Shown: positions 25,342 to 33,742, counted from the first letter of the stretch. The stretch: DNA of 64,000 nt from Paraflavitalea sp. CAU 1676 (GCF_029223285.1 NZ_JARHUJ010000002.1:186001-250000), one strand, 5' to 3'. The notes: a model not told the origin generated them from the letters alone. Numbers and translations: made by a program.

Positions 25342-26037
25342 TTATGGCTGAATCATACTCATGTCGGGCCGGTATCTCCAGAGTTCACTGCTGATGGGGC
25401 CGAAGAGAGTAGCTTTCAGAGAACTGGCTGCCTTTAGCAGATCGTCGGTAATGTTTTCGGTAATGCCCATCGCGGCAAAGCTTTCGCTGCCGATCAACAG
25501 TAGGAGCTCGGGAATAGTGCCGCCGTCGACCATATCGTATACCATCAGGTTGGTGGCGCCTTTAGACCGGTACTGCGCTACGACTTTTCCAATCGCGGCC
25601 AGGGCTTGTTCCTTATTGGTAACATGAATGGTAATAAAGCGGAGGAATTTGGATTGCAAGCTATTTACAGCGTATTGACTGAATAATGGTAAGAATTTGA
25701 CCTTAAAGGCCTGTCGGAAATCACCAAAGGGCTCGGTATGAAGCCCATTGTCGGCCGCATCACCCGCAGGGTTAACCGGCTTGTCGAAATCGGCCCATTG
25801 GTGGTTGAAGGTGGCATCGATGAAATAACCAGCTCTTGCTCCGGAGATCACATACCAGCCATACCAGCTCCAGCTGTCCTTATGGGTGGCATGCCATTGC
25901 AGGTGCTGTTTGTAACCGGTTTCAAATTGATTTTCCATCCCTGGCTTTGGTTGCCAAACGGAGAAGTGGGCGATACCGTCTTGCGCAAGCGCCTGCAGCG
26001 TCAGGATCGGTAAAACGAAGAACAGGATATGTTTCAT
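25342..26037 (-). CDS. Exported hypothetical protein, two-repeat layout
   Basis: 231 residues with a signal peptide (MKHILFFVLPILTLQALAQ). The mature part begins GIAHFSVWQPKPGMENQFETGY and later has LRFITIHVTNKEQALAAIGK, which look like two copies of a small ferredoxin-like (Abm-type) fold, each with an initial beta strand and a Glu/Gln-rich helix. Trp and Tyr residues are frequent (SWSWYGWYVISGARAGYF). No family name is recognised. Probably periplasmic. It converges with the Tet(X)-like gene and starts about 215 bases from the divergent dihydrofolate-reductase-like gene. Confidence 0.65.
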   Translation of the reverse strand: MKHILFFVLPILTLQALAQDGIAHFSVWQPKPGMENQFETGYKQHLQWHATHKDSWSWYGWYVISGARAGYFIDATFNHQWADFDKPVNPAGDAADNGLHTEPFGDFRQAFKVKFLPLFSQYAVNSLQSKFLRFITIHVTNKEQALAAIGKVVAQYRSKGATNLMVYDMVDGGTIPELLLLIGSESFAAMGITENITDDLLKAASSLKATLFGPISSELWRYRPDMSMIQP

Positions 26038-26222
26038 GGCTTTATATTGAGGGCTGTATGCCAGCCGGCTACCCGATCAGGTAACACAAGATTCCCTGAT
26101 TTTTTGGCATCGGTTATATCCTTTCGACAGAAGCCGGGCATTTTTCGCCGCTTTGAGGTCTCCGCCGCAATCGCCCCCGCAGATTGTCCCGTCCGGGTAC
26201 CTGAAATGCCCGGGAACTCACG

Positions 26223-26230
26223 TAGGTTTG
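26223..26230 (+). promoter_or_regulatory. -7 promoter element of the first RibD-C-like gene
   Basis: TAGGTTTG, an exact TAnnTTTG, 22 bases before the ATG at 26253. No -33 element at the usual spacing was seen. The same octamer precedes the OmpA-family gene at 31002. Confidence 0.4.
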
Positions 26231-26252
26231 CTAAAACTTCAAACCAACGACT

Positions 26253-26819
26253 ATGAGAAAGCTGAAACTCCAGGTGACGATGACGCTCGACGGATTTGTA
26301 GGCGGCCCCAACGGCGAATTGGATTGGATGACCTGTCCCTGGACGGACGACATCAACCAATACGTGGGCGGCATAGTGAAGGACGTTGATACCATTCTGT
26401 TGGGAAGAAAGCTGGCCGAGGGATTTATTCCTTACTGGGCCGACGTGGCGAAGGAGCCGGAGCATCCGGAATACGACGGCGGCCGGATCTTTACGGATAC
26501 GCCGAAAGTGGTGTTCTCTACAACGATCCAGGAGTCGCCCTGGGCCAATACAGTGATCGCTTCCGGGGATTTGGTGGAAGAGGTCAATCAGCTTAAAAAA
26601 CAGCCAGGAAAGGATATATATACCTGTGGCGGCGCGCAGTTCGTATCGGGACTGGTTGCACACAACCTGATCGACGAGTACTTCCTGCTCGTGAACCCGG
26701 CCGTCATCGGCCAGGGATTAACCATATTCGCCAGCGTTGGCGGCCGCCAGGTACTCCGCCTGGTGGAGGCCGTTCCATTCGAATGCGGCATTGTGGCGAT
26801 GCATTACCGGCCCCAATAG
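26253..26819 (+). CDS. Dihydrofolate reductase-like (RibD C-terminal fold) protein
   Basis: 188 residues. MRKLKLQVTMTLDGFVGGPNGELDWM, DTILLGRKLAEGFIPYW, VVFSTT and DIYTCGGAQFVSGLVAHNLIDEYFLLVNPAVIGQG (split) are the standard pattern of the DHFR/RibD-C family (YyaP/YwjB type). These are NADPH-binding reductases whose substrates are mostly unknown and are not true folate enzymes. A paralogue lies at 29067. Twenty bases after its stop codon the 11-base periodic array begins. Confidence 0.85.
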   Translation: MRKLKLQVTMTLDGFVGGPNGELDWMTCPWTDDINQYVGGIVKDVDTILLGRKLAEGFIPYWADVAKEPEHPEYDGGRIFTDTPKVVFSTTIQESPWANTVIASGDLVEEVNQLKKQPGKDIYTCGGAQFVSGLVAHNLIDEYFLLVNPAVIGQGLTIFASVGGRQVLRLVEAVPFECGIVAMHYRPQ

Positions 26820-26839
26820 CCAATTTCCCGCAAAATAAA

Positions 26840-27026
26840 GCCTGCTTATTGCCTGCACACTGCCTGCATATTGCCTGCGCTCTCTATGTAGAGGTACCGT
26901 ATTTAGGCAAGTGGCGGGCAAGTTCCAGTGAAGTTCCAGACAAGTGGCGGTACATGTAAGACGGACTTCATGCCTGTTTGGGGTCAAGTGGAACAAGTAA
27001 ACCCAGGTCCGGACAAGTCGGATGGG
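26840..27026 (+). repeat. Degenerate tandem array with an 11-base period, left arm
   Basis: Read in 11-base steps from 26840 the units are GCCTGCTTATT, GCCTGCACACT, GCCTGCATATT, GCCTGCGCTCT, CTATGTAGAGG, TACCGTATTTA, GGCAAGTGGCG, GGCAAGTTCCA, GTGAAGTTCCA, GACAAGTGGCG, GTACATGTAAG, ACGGACTTCAT, GCCTGTTTGGG, GTCAAGTGGAA. GCCTG units (26840, 26851, 26862, 26873, 26972) and CAAGT-type units (26906-26949, 26983) stay in the same phase over more than 140 bases. No ORF of coding quality covers it. The phase slips after about 26993. Confidence 0.7.
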
Positions 27027-27038
27027 CGGCCCCAAGCG

Positions 27039-27192
27039 GCAGGGTGGTAGCTAATAGTTAGTAGAATGGCAGTGGACCTCTCAAAGAATGGTACGCGACC
27101 TGTACAGGACCCCTACGGAACCCTTAGTGCCTTAGACCAGTCTCAGACCACCCTTAGGCCAGTCCCAGGCAATACCCCGACAGGTCCGCACC
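27039..27192 (-). repeat. Degenerate tandem array with an 11-base period, right arm (opposite strand)
   Basis: Read on the minus strand from 27170 downwards the units are GCCTGGGACTG, GCCTAAGGGTG, GTCTGAGACTG, GTCTAAGGCAC, TAAGGGTTCCG, TAGGGGTCCTG, TACAGGTCGCG, TACCATTCTTT, GAGAGGTCCAC, TGCCATTCTAC, TAACTATTAGC, TACCACCCTGC. Like the left arm it opens with four GYCT units and later has TACC units, but on the other strand, so the two arms face each other. Some units also recur at twice the period (22 bases). An 85-residue ORF across it (27066-27323) looks non-coding. Confidence 0.6.
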
Positions 27193-27426
27193 AACCCGGC
27201 ACCCATATCGCTAGTCAGCATATAGTATTACAGGTGCCAAAAACGGCCATTGAACCGGAAATCCCGCACTGGCTATTGCCGAGAACTTTGGCGAACCGTA
27301 TATTGGTTCCCGTAAATCATTGAAAATTATCACAAATTAGGGTTAGGCGGGTGCGCGACTGTCAATTCCTGCTTTTATTTGAATACATTGAAGCAACGTT
27401 TTTAACGCTTAAAAGCTGATAGTCAG

Positions 27427-27861
27427 ATGGTAGAAGTATACGATAAGGCCAAATGGCACTTTGAGGGCGATTTTCCGGAGGGACTGGATCCCTTTCAGGG
27501 ATATATTCATACGGGCATGTTCCTGGGATGGCTGATAGACAATGGGTTGGTGAGCGACGACTTCAAAAAAGACCTGCATGCGGAGATCCATGAGTTCAAG
27601 AAAAAGGAGCTTACCGGAGCGCAATTGTTTCAGCGTTGTTGCGACGGCACCTTACTTCCGGAAGACCTGAGCGATGCTGGCAACCGGTTTGCGATGGATT
27701 ATTTCGAATTTGAACACGGACAATACCTGCCCGATTATGGGGAGGTGCTGGGGGCTGACCTGGCCAGCATTTATCATGTTGCCGATACCTGGGAGAATTA
27801 TGAAAAGATAAAGCAGGTCGTCGACCGGCGGTATGCGGAATGGAAGCAAACGCATGCGTGA
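27427..27861 (+). CDS. DUF7832-like hypothetical protein
   Basis: 144 residues, no signal peptide. MVEVYDKAKWHFEGDFPEGL followed by GYIHTGMFLGWLIDNGLV is the pattern I associate with the DUF7832 family, small acidic cytoplasmic proteins that often occur among polymorphic-toxin immunity genes. The protein is rich in Asp, Glu and aromatic residues. No toxin gene is visible nearby. The gene ends about 50 bases before a lipoprotein gene on the same strand. Confidence 0.7.
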   Translation: MVEVYDKAKWHFEGDFPEGLDPFQGYIHTGMFLGWLIDNGLVSDDFKKDLHAEIHEFKKKELTGAQLFQRCCDGTLLPEDLSDAGNRFAMDYFEFEHGQYLPDYGEVLGADLASIYHVADTWENYEKIKQVVDRRYAEWKQTHA

Positions 27862-27911
27862 ATGCTCCTGCCATAGAGAACCGATTATCCTTGAAAACCT
27901 CTACACCCGAT

Positions 27912-28724
27912 ATGAAAAGAACTACCTGGTTCATGTACACTGCGTGTTTATTCTTGGCCTCCTGTGCCTCCAGTAGCAGCACTTCGGAAGCAAAGGACCC
28001 CCAGACTTCGGCGCCCCCTGAACTAAGGGCCCAGGAAATGGAACTGGAACTGGTGAATGCACGTAATCGATTGACGAATGCGTTGGGTGAACATTATGAT
28101 ACCGTGGGCCGCTATTCCAGCCAATTCGACTCGGTGATGGAAGCGGTGATCACCACGAAGCCTGCCTCGCTCAATTATCCATTTCAGCAGTTACAAGACA
28201 GCACCGATTGCACCATAGCGACCTCATCAGATAAGCTGTTCAGGATCTATAGCTGGGATACGTGGACGGGCGGTACCATGCATTTCTTCAATGCGCTGAT
28301 GCAATGGAAAGGCGTGAAGGGCGCCTTTGTGAGCAAACCAGTACTGGAAGAAGGCGACCCGGGTGGCTGGTGTACCGAAATTTTCACTGTAAATATGAAG
28401 GATAAGATCTACTACCTGGCTGTGTTCAATGCCGTTTATTCTACTAAAGACAAGGCGCAATACATACAGGCCTATGCGATCGATAACGACCGGCTGTTGG
28501 ATACCGTTAAGTTGTTTAAGACACCGGGAGGAGCCTATAGCCGCATCGATATCGACTTCGATATGGCGAGTGTGATGGACCGGCCCGAGCGGCCGCTAAA
28601 GCTGATCCGTTATGATGCCGGTAAACTGTATATTCCGTTTGTGAAGAAAGGCGGGTGGTTAACCGCTACCAACCTGGTGTATCAGCAAAAAGATGATAGC
28701 TTCGAGTATGCAGGCATTGAATAA
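27912..28724 (+). CDS. Hypothetical lipoprotein
   Basis: 270 residues from the ATG at 27912. A signal peptide with lipobox FLASC (Cys18) is followed by a Ser/Thr-rich linker, a short helical region (EMELELVNARNRLTNALGEHY) and a mixed body with many aromatic residues (FRIYSWDTWTGGTMHFF, GGWCTEIFTVNMKDKIYYLAVF). No known domain was recognised. It would be anchored to the inner or outer membrane. It follows the DUF7832-like gene closely and may be co-transcribed. Confidence 0.65.
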   Translation: MKRTTWFMYTACLFLASCASSSSTSEAKDPQTSAPPELRAQEMELELVNARNRLTNALGEHYDTVGRYSSQFDSVMEAVITTKPASLNYPFQQLQDSTDCTIATSSDKLFRIYSWDTWTGGTMHFFNALMQWKGVKGAFVSKPVLEEGDPGGWCTEIFTVNMKDKIYYLAVFNAVYSTKDKAQYIQAYAIDNDRLLDTVKLFKTPGGAYSRIDIDFDMASVMDRPERPLKLIRYDAGKLYIPFVKKGGWLTATNLVYQQKDDSFEYAGIE

Positions 28725-28779
28725 CGACTGATGATCCTACCCTCGTAAAACCGAGGTTTCAAAAAGCCTAACCCCTTTT

Positions 28780-28899
28780 ATGAGATCAATCCTGCTGGTT
28801 TGGTTACTTCTTACTATGACGCCTGTGTTTGCGCAGGTGGTTGTTGACACGTCATTGTCTAATGAATTGCGGGCTGTAAAGGCCTGGACGGGCCAGTAG
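28780..28899 (+). pseudogene. Short exported peptide ORF, probably a truncated gene
   Basis: 39 codons: a complete signal peptide (MRSILLVWLLLTMTPVFAQ) followed by only about 20 residues and a TAG. It starts 55 bases after the lipoprotein gene. The good signal peptide with almost no mature chain suggests the remnant of a longer secreted protein that lost its 3' part; no continuation in other frames was found. A tiny secreted peptide is the alternative. Confidence 0.35.
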
Positions 28900-29066
28900 C
28901 GTCGTATCTTCATTCAGGCTGATAGAATGTATGCAGACTATCTCCGCACCAGATTACCATAAGCGCCTGCCGTTGTTTGATAAAGTCCGAAATGCCACTT
29001 TCTAAAGTCCAGATAGCCCTCGTTGTCACCATGTAGATGCAGTAATTTTCGGTCAAATCATTTGAT

Positions 29067-29636
29067 ATGCGAAAGATCATTGTATCGGAATGGATTTCCG
29101 TTGATGGGCATGTGTCGGACAAAGCCGGGAGCCTGGATTTTTTTGCCCGGTTGGTGCAGTCTACCTATGAAGAGCCCGACCAGGTGACTTTTCTTCGCGA
29201 CATTGACACGATCTTGCTGGGTCGTACATCGTATGAGCTGTTCGCAAGTCATTGGCCCGAAAGGATGGGGCAGGAGGCGCTCACAGAGACGATGAACAAA
29301 GCCAGGAAGGTTGTTTTCTCCCATACTTTGCAGCATGCTCCCTGGGGCAATTGGCCAAAAGCTGAAATTGCAGCAGGCGATGCGATCACTCATATCCGAC
29401 AGCTCCAATCAATACCCGGAGGGGCTATGGTCGTATGGGCGAGTATATCGTTGGCTCAAACACTGATGCGTGAAGGGCTCGTTGATGAATACCAGCTATT
29501 TATTTGTCCGGTCCTCACCGGTGGTGGCCGAAAGCTGTTTGATGTGGATGAACAACTACGACCATTGGTACTTTTATCGGCGACGCAATATAAGTCGGGC
29601 GTTGTTTGCCTGCATTATTTGGTGCCTTCTCCATAA
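29067..29636 (+). CDS. Dihydrofolate reductase-like (RibD C-terminal fold) protein, second copy
   Basis: 189 residues. MRKIIVSEWISVDGHVSDKAGSLDF (split by a variable loop), DTILLGRTSYELFASHWPE, KVVFSHTL and a C-terminal LVDEYQLFICPVLTGGGRKLF are the DHFR/RibD-C pattern. It is only distantly similar to the copy at 26253 (different loops, ITHIRQLQSIPGG in place of a Lys-rich segment), so the two probably act on different substrates. The last 22 bases overlap the convergent gene at 29615. Confidence 0.85.
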   Translation: MRKIIVSEWISVDGHVSDKAGSLDFFARLVQSTYEEPDQVTFLRDIDTILLGRTSYELFASHWPERMGQEALTETMNKARKVVFSHTLQHAPWGNWPKAEIAAGDAITHIRQLQSIPGGAMVVWASISLAQTLMREGLVDEYQLFICPVLTGGGRKLFDVDEQLRPLVLLSATQYKSGVVCLHYLVPSP

Positions 29637-30226
29637 CAGAATTCGAGGAAAGTTGTTTTCACTTTCCTGCTGGTAATTGCCTTCAGTTCATGGGTGAACT
29701 CCCGTTTAATTTTCGACAGGCTGGTATCGGGGTCGGTTTTTCCTCCCTTGATCTCATGGTCAAGGTCATTTATTCCCGTAACGTATTTCTTCTTCAAGAC
29801 AATCCCTTTAGCGGAGAGCGTTTGTGCCAGTTCCTTTAGCGCCAGCATGCATTCATAACGAGCCAGGTATCTTACGATTTGGGCCGTTTCTTCGATGTCC
29901 GGGTGATCGTCTTCGAAACGTGCTGTAAAGCGTTCGAACAGGCTATTCATTTGCAGGTCTGATACGGTGTATAACCCCTTGGTGGAAACACGCAACAAAG
30001 AAATTTCAGCCTCGAACAGGGTTGTTCCGTCATCAGCCAACAGAGAAAAGCTGAAGGGTAATATTGGTTCGAGCTCGGTTTCCTCAAATGTAAATTGTAG
30101 TTGGGCGACGGGATGCGATAACTTTTTTTGCTGCGCAACAACCTTCGGGATGATCAGCGTGCAAATTTGCTGAATCTTTTGCGTGATGTGGATAGACTGG
30201 ATTTTGTTGCTGGTGGCGTTTTTCAT
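29615..30226 (-). CDS. Hypothetical cytoplasmic protein
   Basis: 203 residues, no signal peptide, rich in Glu, Lys and Thr. The C-terminal half (about 115-185) is strongly helical with alternating charge (ETAQIVRYLARYECMLALKELAQTL). The first 110 residues look like a beta domain (LQFTFEETELEPILPFSFSLL). No family recognised. Its 3' end overlaps the second RibD-C-like gene by 22 bases, tail to tail. Confidence 0.6.
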   Translation of the reverse strand: MKNATSNKIQSIHITQKIQQICTLIIPKVVAQQKKLSHPVAQLQFTFEETELEPILPFSFSLLADDGTTLFEAEISLLRVSTKGLYTVSDLQMNSLFERFTARFEDDHPDIEETAQIVRYLARYECMLALKELAQTLSAKGIVLKKKYVTGINDLDHEIKGGKTDPDTSLSKIKREFTHELKAITSRKVKTTFLEFCYGEGTK

Positions 30227-30344
30227 ACTACAAGAAATATAAACTATTCCTTGTTTCGCTATGAATGTGCCTGGAGTGACAGATTTGCGTACAGAACAGA
30301 CTTGAACGCTGTCTGGGATTTATGGATGGCGGACCTGATCGCAA

Positions 30345-30785
30345 TCAGAAATTGTTTGTGGTAAGCACGATCGGGAAGCCGGGTTGCGTGACGGTGGATT
30401 CCGTTTCAGCAGTGATGAATACCTTTTTGGGTTTTGACGGTACCACGGCTGTCAATGAACCTTTAAGGGTGCTCGATAAAAAGCGGCTGGAGCTCTTGAT
30501 GATGCCGAGGTTCCGGGTGTTGGCATCGCTCAGCTCAGCCCATACGATATAGAATTTTCTCGAGGTGGCCAATTTATCAGGAGGGGCCAGGTGTCTGATG
30601 CTGACTTCCACCTTATAATTGGCATTTTGCTCTTTTTTGATCTTCACCTCTCCCGTTGCAGCTGGCGCTATCTGTGAGGTTTGGAAATTGACCTTTTTAG
30701 CGCAGCCCTGCGCAGCCATAATGACTAAGATAATTGAAAAGAAGATTCCTGCCTGTAGTAACCTTTGTTTTGCCATGGACTTCAT
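30345..30785 (-). CDS. Hypothetical lipoprotein
   Basis: 146 residues (137 to 143 from alternative internal Met codons, e.g. 30776). Signal sequence with lipobox MAAQGC, then a beta-sandwich-like body (VKIKKEQNANYKVEVSIRHL, FYIVWAELSD, VFITAETES) ending with FPIVLTTNNF. The length and strand pattern resemble a single Ig-like domain. No family recognised; likely faces the periplasm or surface. Confidence 0.65.
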   Translation of the reverse strand: MKSMAKQRLLQAGIFFSIILVIMAAQGCAKKVNFQTSQIAPAATGEVKIKKEQNANYKVEVSIRHLAPPDKLATSRKFYIVWAELSDANTRNLGIIKSSSRFLSSTLKGSLTAVVPSKPKKVFITAETESTVTQPGFPIVLTTNNF

Positions 30786-30959
30786 AACGGATGGTTTTGG
30801 TGTATGAAACAGCGGTTAGGTGCTGCTATGAGATCTCCACGGTTGAAAGGGGGGATGGGCTATATCTTACGGAAAGATAACATTTTCGTTGCAGTCCGGG
30901 ATCTAATTACCTCAAAAAGAGGCATACTGCCGGGTAACCCGGTGCCCGTTGAACATCGG

Positions 30960-30989
30960 TCCACTACATGATGATGTAGTGGATTTTTT
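30960..30989 (+). terminator. Perfect terminator with no plus-strand gene in front
   Basis: 10-bp perfect stem TCCACTACAT (30960-30969) with ATGTAGTGGA (30974-30983), GATG loop, then six T. The nearest upstream gene is on the minus strand, so this either ends a small transcript from 30790-30950 or shields the OmpA-family gene. Confidence 0.7.
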
Positions 30990-31001
30990 GCGCGGGTAGA
31001 G

Positions 31002-31009
31002 TAGGTTTG
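31002..31009 (+). promoter_or_regulatory. -7 promoter element of the OmpA-family gene
   Basis: TAGGTTTG, exact TAnnTTTG, 18 bases before the ATG at 31028. No -33 element at 19-21 bases. Confidence 0.4.
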
Positions 31010-31027
31010 GGCCAAATACCCAACACC

Positions 31028-32404
31028 ATGAAACGCATCACCACCCTCTTTTTATTGTTAATTCCGTTCCTGGCGCTGCATGCCCAGACGCCGGTTCCCA
31101 AAAGAGTAGAACAAAGAGCCAAGGATAAGGCCAATAACCGCGTAGATCACTCGATCGATAGGGGCCTTGATTCTGCCTTTGATAAAACAGGGCGGGCTAT
31201 CGGCAGCATTTTCAATAAAAAGAACAAGAATGCCGGCAGCCAGGAGAGATCGGGTACCAACGGCAATGACAATACCGGCGGTAGCGGAAATAGTGGCGTC
31301 ACCAGTGCCGGAGCCAGTGGCAACGGCGCAGGCAATAAAACAACGGGATCTGTTCCGGGGGGTAATACAGGTACAAAAACTGCCGGTGCCTTAGGTGGAG
31401 ACAGTGATTTTGTGCCGGGAACCAAGGTGATCTTCGAAGATCGTTTTGAAAAAGATGGCCTCGGAGATTTTCCAGCGCATTGGAATACCAATGGAAGCGG
31501 CAAAGTGGTCACAGTTGGTGGAGAGGCGGGCAGGTGGCTCGATGTAGTCCATAACTGCATCATCGTTCCGGATATGAAAAGCCCGCTGCCGGAGAACTGT
31601 ACGATCGAGTTCGATTTGCTGCTGCGCTCGGAAGGTGGCAGAAGTACACCGTTCATTCAATTTGGCCTCAGCCAGGTAAAAAATATCCTGAAGGAAGACC
31701 TGTTCTATAAGGATCGCTTCTTTATCAATTTACATCGTTATACAGAAGATGACGGTAAAACGCTGGAGTATGGATTGGGCAATGATATCATTGGCAATAA
31801 GAGCAATTTCCCGCTCACTTCCTACGTCAATAAAGTATTGCATGTAGCCATCGCGGTGAACAAATCGCGCATACGGCTATATCTGGACAACAATAAGATC
31901 ATCGACCTGCCTAAGGCGCTCAGTGATGGAATGCGCAATACCTTTTTCCTGAATAACAATGCTATTATTCCTGCCTCCGAGACCGGGATGTTCGTTAGTA
32001 ATATTCGCATAGCTTCTGCCGAAACCGACGCACGTAGCCTGCTGGTGAAGCAACTGCTGGAAGAGGGCAGGGCAGTGACCAACGATATTTTGTTTGATGT
32101 AAACAGTGATCTGATCAAGAAGGAGTCTTTCTCCATCATCAACCAGATCGGTGATGCTTTGCAGCAAAACGCCTCGTTAAAGATCAGGATCGTTGGTCAT
32201 ACGGATAGTGATGGCGAAGACGCAAAGAACCTTAGTTTGTCGCAAAAGCGGGCCGCCGCCGTGAAGACCTATATCACCGAAAATTATGCGGTGGCCGGTA
32301 ACAGGATTCAAACGGATGGCAAAGGCGAATCGCAACCGGTATCAAGCAACACAAGTGCAGAAGGAAAGGCTAAGAATCGCCGGGTAGAATTTGTAAAACT
32401 GTAA
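31028..32404 (+). CDS. OmpA family protein with a long Gly/Asn linker
   Basis: 458 residues. Signal peptide (ends near LHAQ), a charged stretch, then a low-complexity linker of Gly, Asn, Ser and Thr (about 65-130). The middle (about 140-335) is a concanavalin/LamG-like beta domain (FVPGTKVIFEDRF, GKVVTVGGEAGRWLDVV). The C terminus (about 345-458) is an OmpA peptidoglycan-binding domain with RIVGHTDSDG, NLSLSQKRAAAVKTY and AKNRRVEF. So it ties the outer membrane or surface to peptidoglycan. The next gene begins 10 bases later, so they form an operon. Confidence 0.85.
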   Translation: MKRITTLFLLLIPFLALHAQTPVPKRVEQRAKDKANNRVDHSIDRGLDSAFDKTGRAIGSIFNKKNKNAGSQERSGTNGNDNTGGSGNSGVTSAGASGNGAGNKTTGSVPGGNTGTKTAGALGGDSDFVPGTKVIFEDRFEKDGLGDFPAHWNTNGSGKVVTVGGEAGRWLDVVHNCIIVPDMKSPLPENCTIEFDLLLRSEGGRSTPFIQFGLSQVKNILKEDLFYKDRFFINLHRYTEDDGKTLEYGLGNDIIGNKSNFPLTSYVNKVLHVAIAVNKSRIRLYLDNNKIIDLPKALSDGMRNTFFLNNNAIIPASETGMFVSNIRIASAETDARSLLVKQLLEEGRAVTNDILFDVNSDLIKKESFSIINQIGDALQQNASLKIRIVGHTDSDGEDAKNLSLSQKRAAAVKTYITENYAVAGNRIQTDGKGESQPVSSNTSAEGKAKNRRVEFVKL

Positions 32405-32414
32405 ACCCTTATCC

Positions 32415-33644
32415 ATGAAAAAGATATTATTGAGCGCTCTGATCCTTGTATCGATGACGGAACTCTCCCTTGCCCAACCGGGCGCAACGAGGGATAGTAC
32501 TGCCATATTCCGGTGGCGATCGGCCGTGCGACGGGCCCCTGTATTGACCGGGGGAGCAAGCCCTGTACATATAATGCCGCGCGAACGGCTCTGCTTCAAT
32601 ATGGAATTTGACCTGAAGATCACTATGCCGTCGAAGATGGTGGAGCAATGTATGTTCGTAAATCATACAACGGGAGTGGTCGGTATGTTGCCACCGCATG
32701 AAGACGGGTTGGTGAACATGCTGTTTCCCGAGCTGGTCGATTTCTCGTTCCAGGTAATGAGTATGACCGGCAATACGTATCACTATCACAATAACAAAGG
32801 GAAGAACAATACGATCGAGAAGTGGGTGACGACCGGCAATTCTGAGCAGAACCCTTACAGTCAAATGGCGGGGATGTTCACGGGGGCGGTTGATCTGCAA
32901 CGCAAGAATACCACTGAGGTATATTGTAACGGAAGGATGCGGGCGATGGCTTATCGATTTTCGACGAGTCCGGATATGACCTGGTATTTATATGGAGACC
33001 GGTTTCCGGAAAAGATACATCCACAGAAGTTTTTGGGCAACCAGGGCGTAGGGTATCTGCAAGCCAATGAGGGGTTATATGTGATCACTGAGTTTCGTAC
33101 TACAGGTTATAGTGTCCGGGTTACGAATATCGAGGTTTCGAATGCCTGTCTCGAAACAAGTCAGTTTATGATGCAGGAAGCTGAGTTTCAAAGGCAGCAA
33201 AATGCCAATATCGTAAAGGAAAAGGTGAGCCTGGACAAGGCTGCCCGGAATGTGAGCGGGGCTTGTGCCGGCGAGCGCCTCTTGCTTATTAATTTCAAGA
33301 AGGAGCAGGCGAACAAACGGGAGCTGGCCTTACGACAGATTAATGAGGGTAATACGAATCAGTCGAACAGCAATGCGCAACGCAATATGGCCGCCCTGAT
33401 GGACCCCGTTGTAGTGACACAGCAGAATATTCTGGAGACCAAGCTGGAGATCTGTAAAGCCCAGAACGGGAGTGAAAAAGCGCGGCGGAACTTAGGGTGT
33501 TTGAATACGCAGTTGGGGCAGCTGATGCGGCTGGAGGAAGAACTCCGTGCACTCGACGACCGCCATAGAAATGAGCCCGGACGAGCTTTGGGCGAAAAAA
33601 GCAAGCTGTATATGCGGGACAAGCCGAGAGGCTGTGCGTTGTAG
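32415..33644 (+). CDS. Exported hypothetical protein, partner of the OmpA-family gene
   Basis: 409 residues with a signal peptide (MKKILLSALILVSMTELSLA). The N-terminal half (about 55-230) is a beta-rich domain (LCFNMEFDLKITM, MTWYLYGDRFPEKI); the C-terminal half is a long charged helical region (about 235-395, ELALRQINEGNTNQ) probably forming a coiled coil, with paired cysteines. No family recognised. It follows the OmpA-family gene by 10 bases, so the two likely form a complex at the envelope. Confidence 0.65.
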   Translation: MKKILLSALILVSMTELSLAQPGATRDSTAIFRWRSAVRRAPVLTGGASPVHIMPRERLCFNMEFDLKITMPSKMVEQCMFVNHTTGVVGMLPPHEDGLVNMLFPELVDFSFQVMSMTGNTYHYHNNKGKNNTIEKWVTTGNSEQNPYSQMAGMFTGAVDLQRKNTTEVYCNGRMRAMAYRFSTSPDMTWYLYGDRFPEKIHPQKFLGNQGVGYLQANEGLYVITEFRTTGYSVRVTNIEVSNACLETSQFMMQEAEFQRQQNANIVKEKVSLDKAARNVSGACAGERLLLINFKKEQANKRELALRQINEGNTNQSNSNAQRNMAALMDPVVVTQQNILETKLEICKAQNGSEKARRNLGCLNTQLGQLMRLEEELRALDDRHRNEPGRALGEKSKLYMRDKPRGCAL

Positions 33645-33742
33645 TGGCATTACCTCCCTGTGTCGCATTATTGGCCGCCTGGCATAGAAATCTTAATTGT
33701 TGATTACCTTAAATCTGTTCTGATTCGGAATTTTGAGTTATA

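Noticed and set aside
26718-27035. 105-residue minus-strand ORF over the left array
   Set aside because: Overlaps the end of the RibD-C gene in antisense and takes its length from repeat DNA.
27066-27323. 85-residue plus-strand ORF across the right periodic array
   Set aside because: Pro/Thr/Gln-rich, no recognisable fold, and fully explained by the 11-base period.
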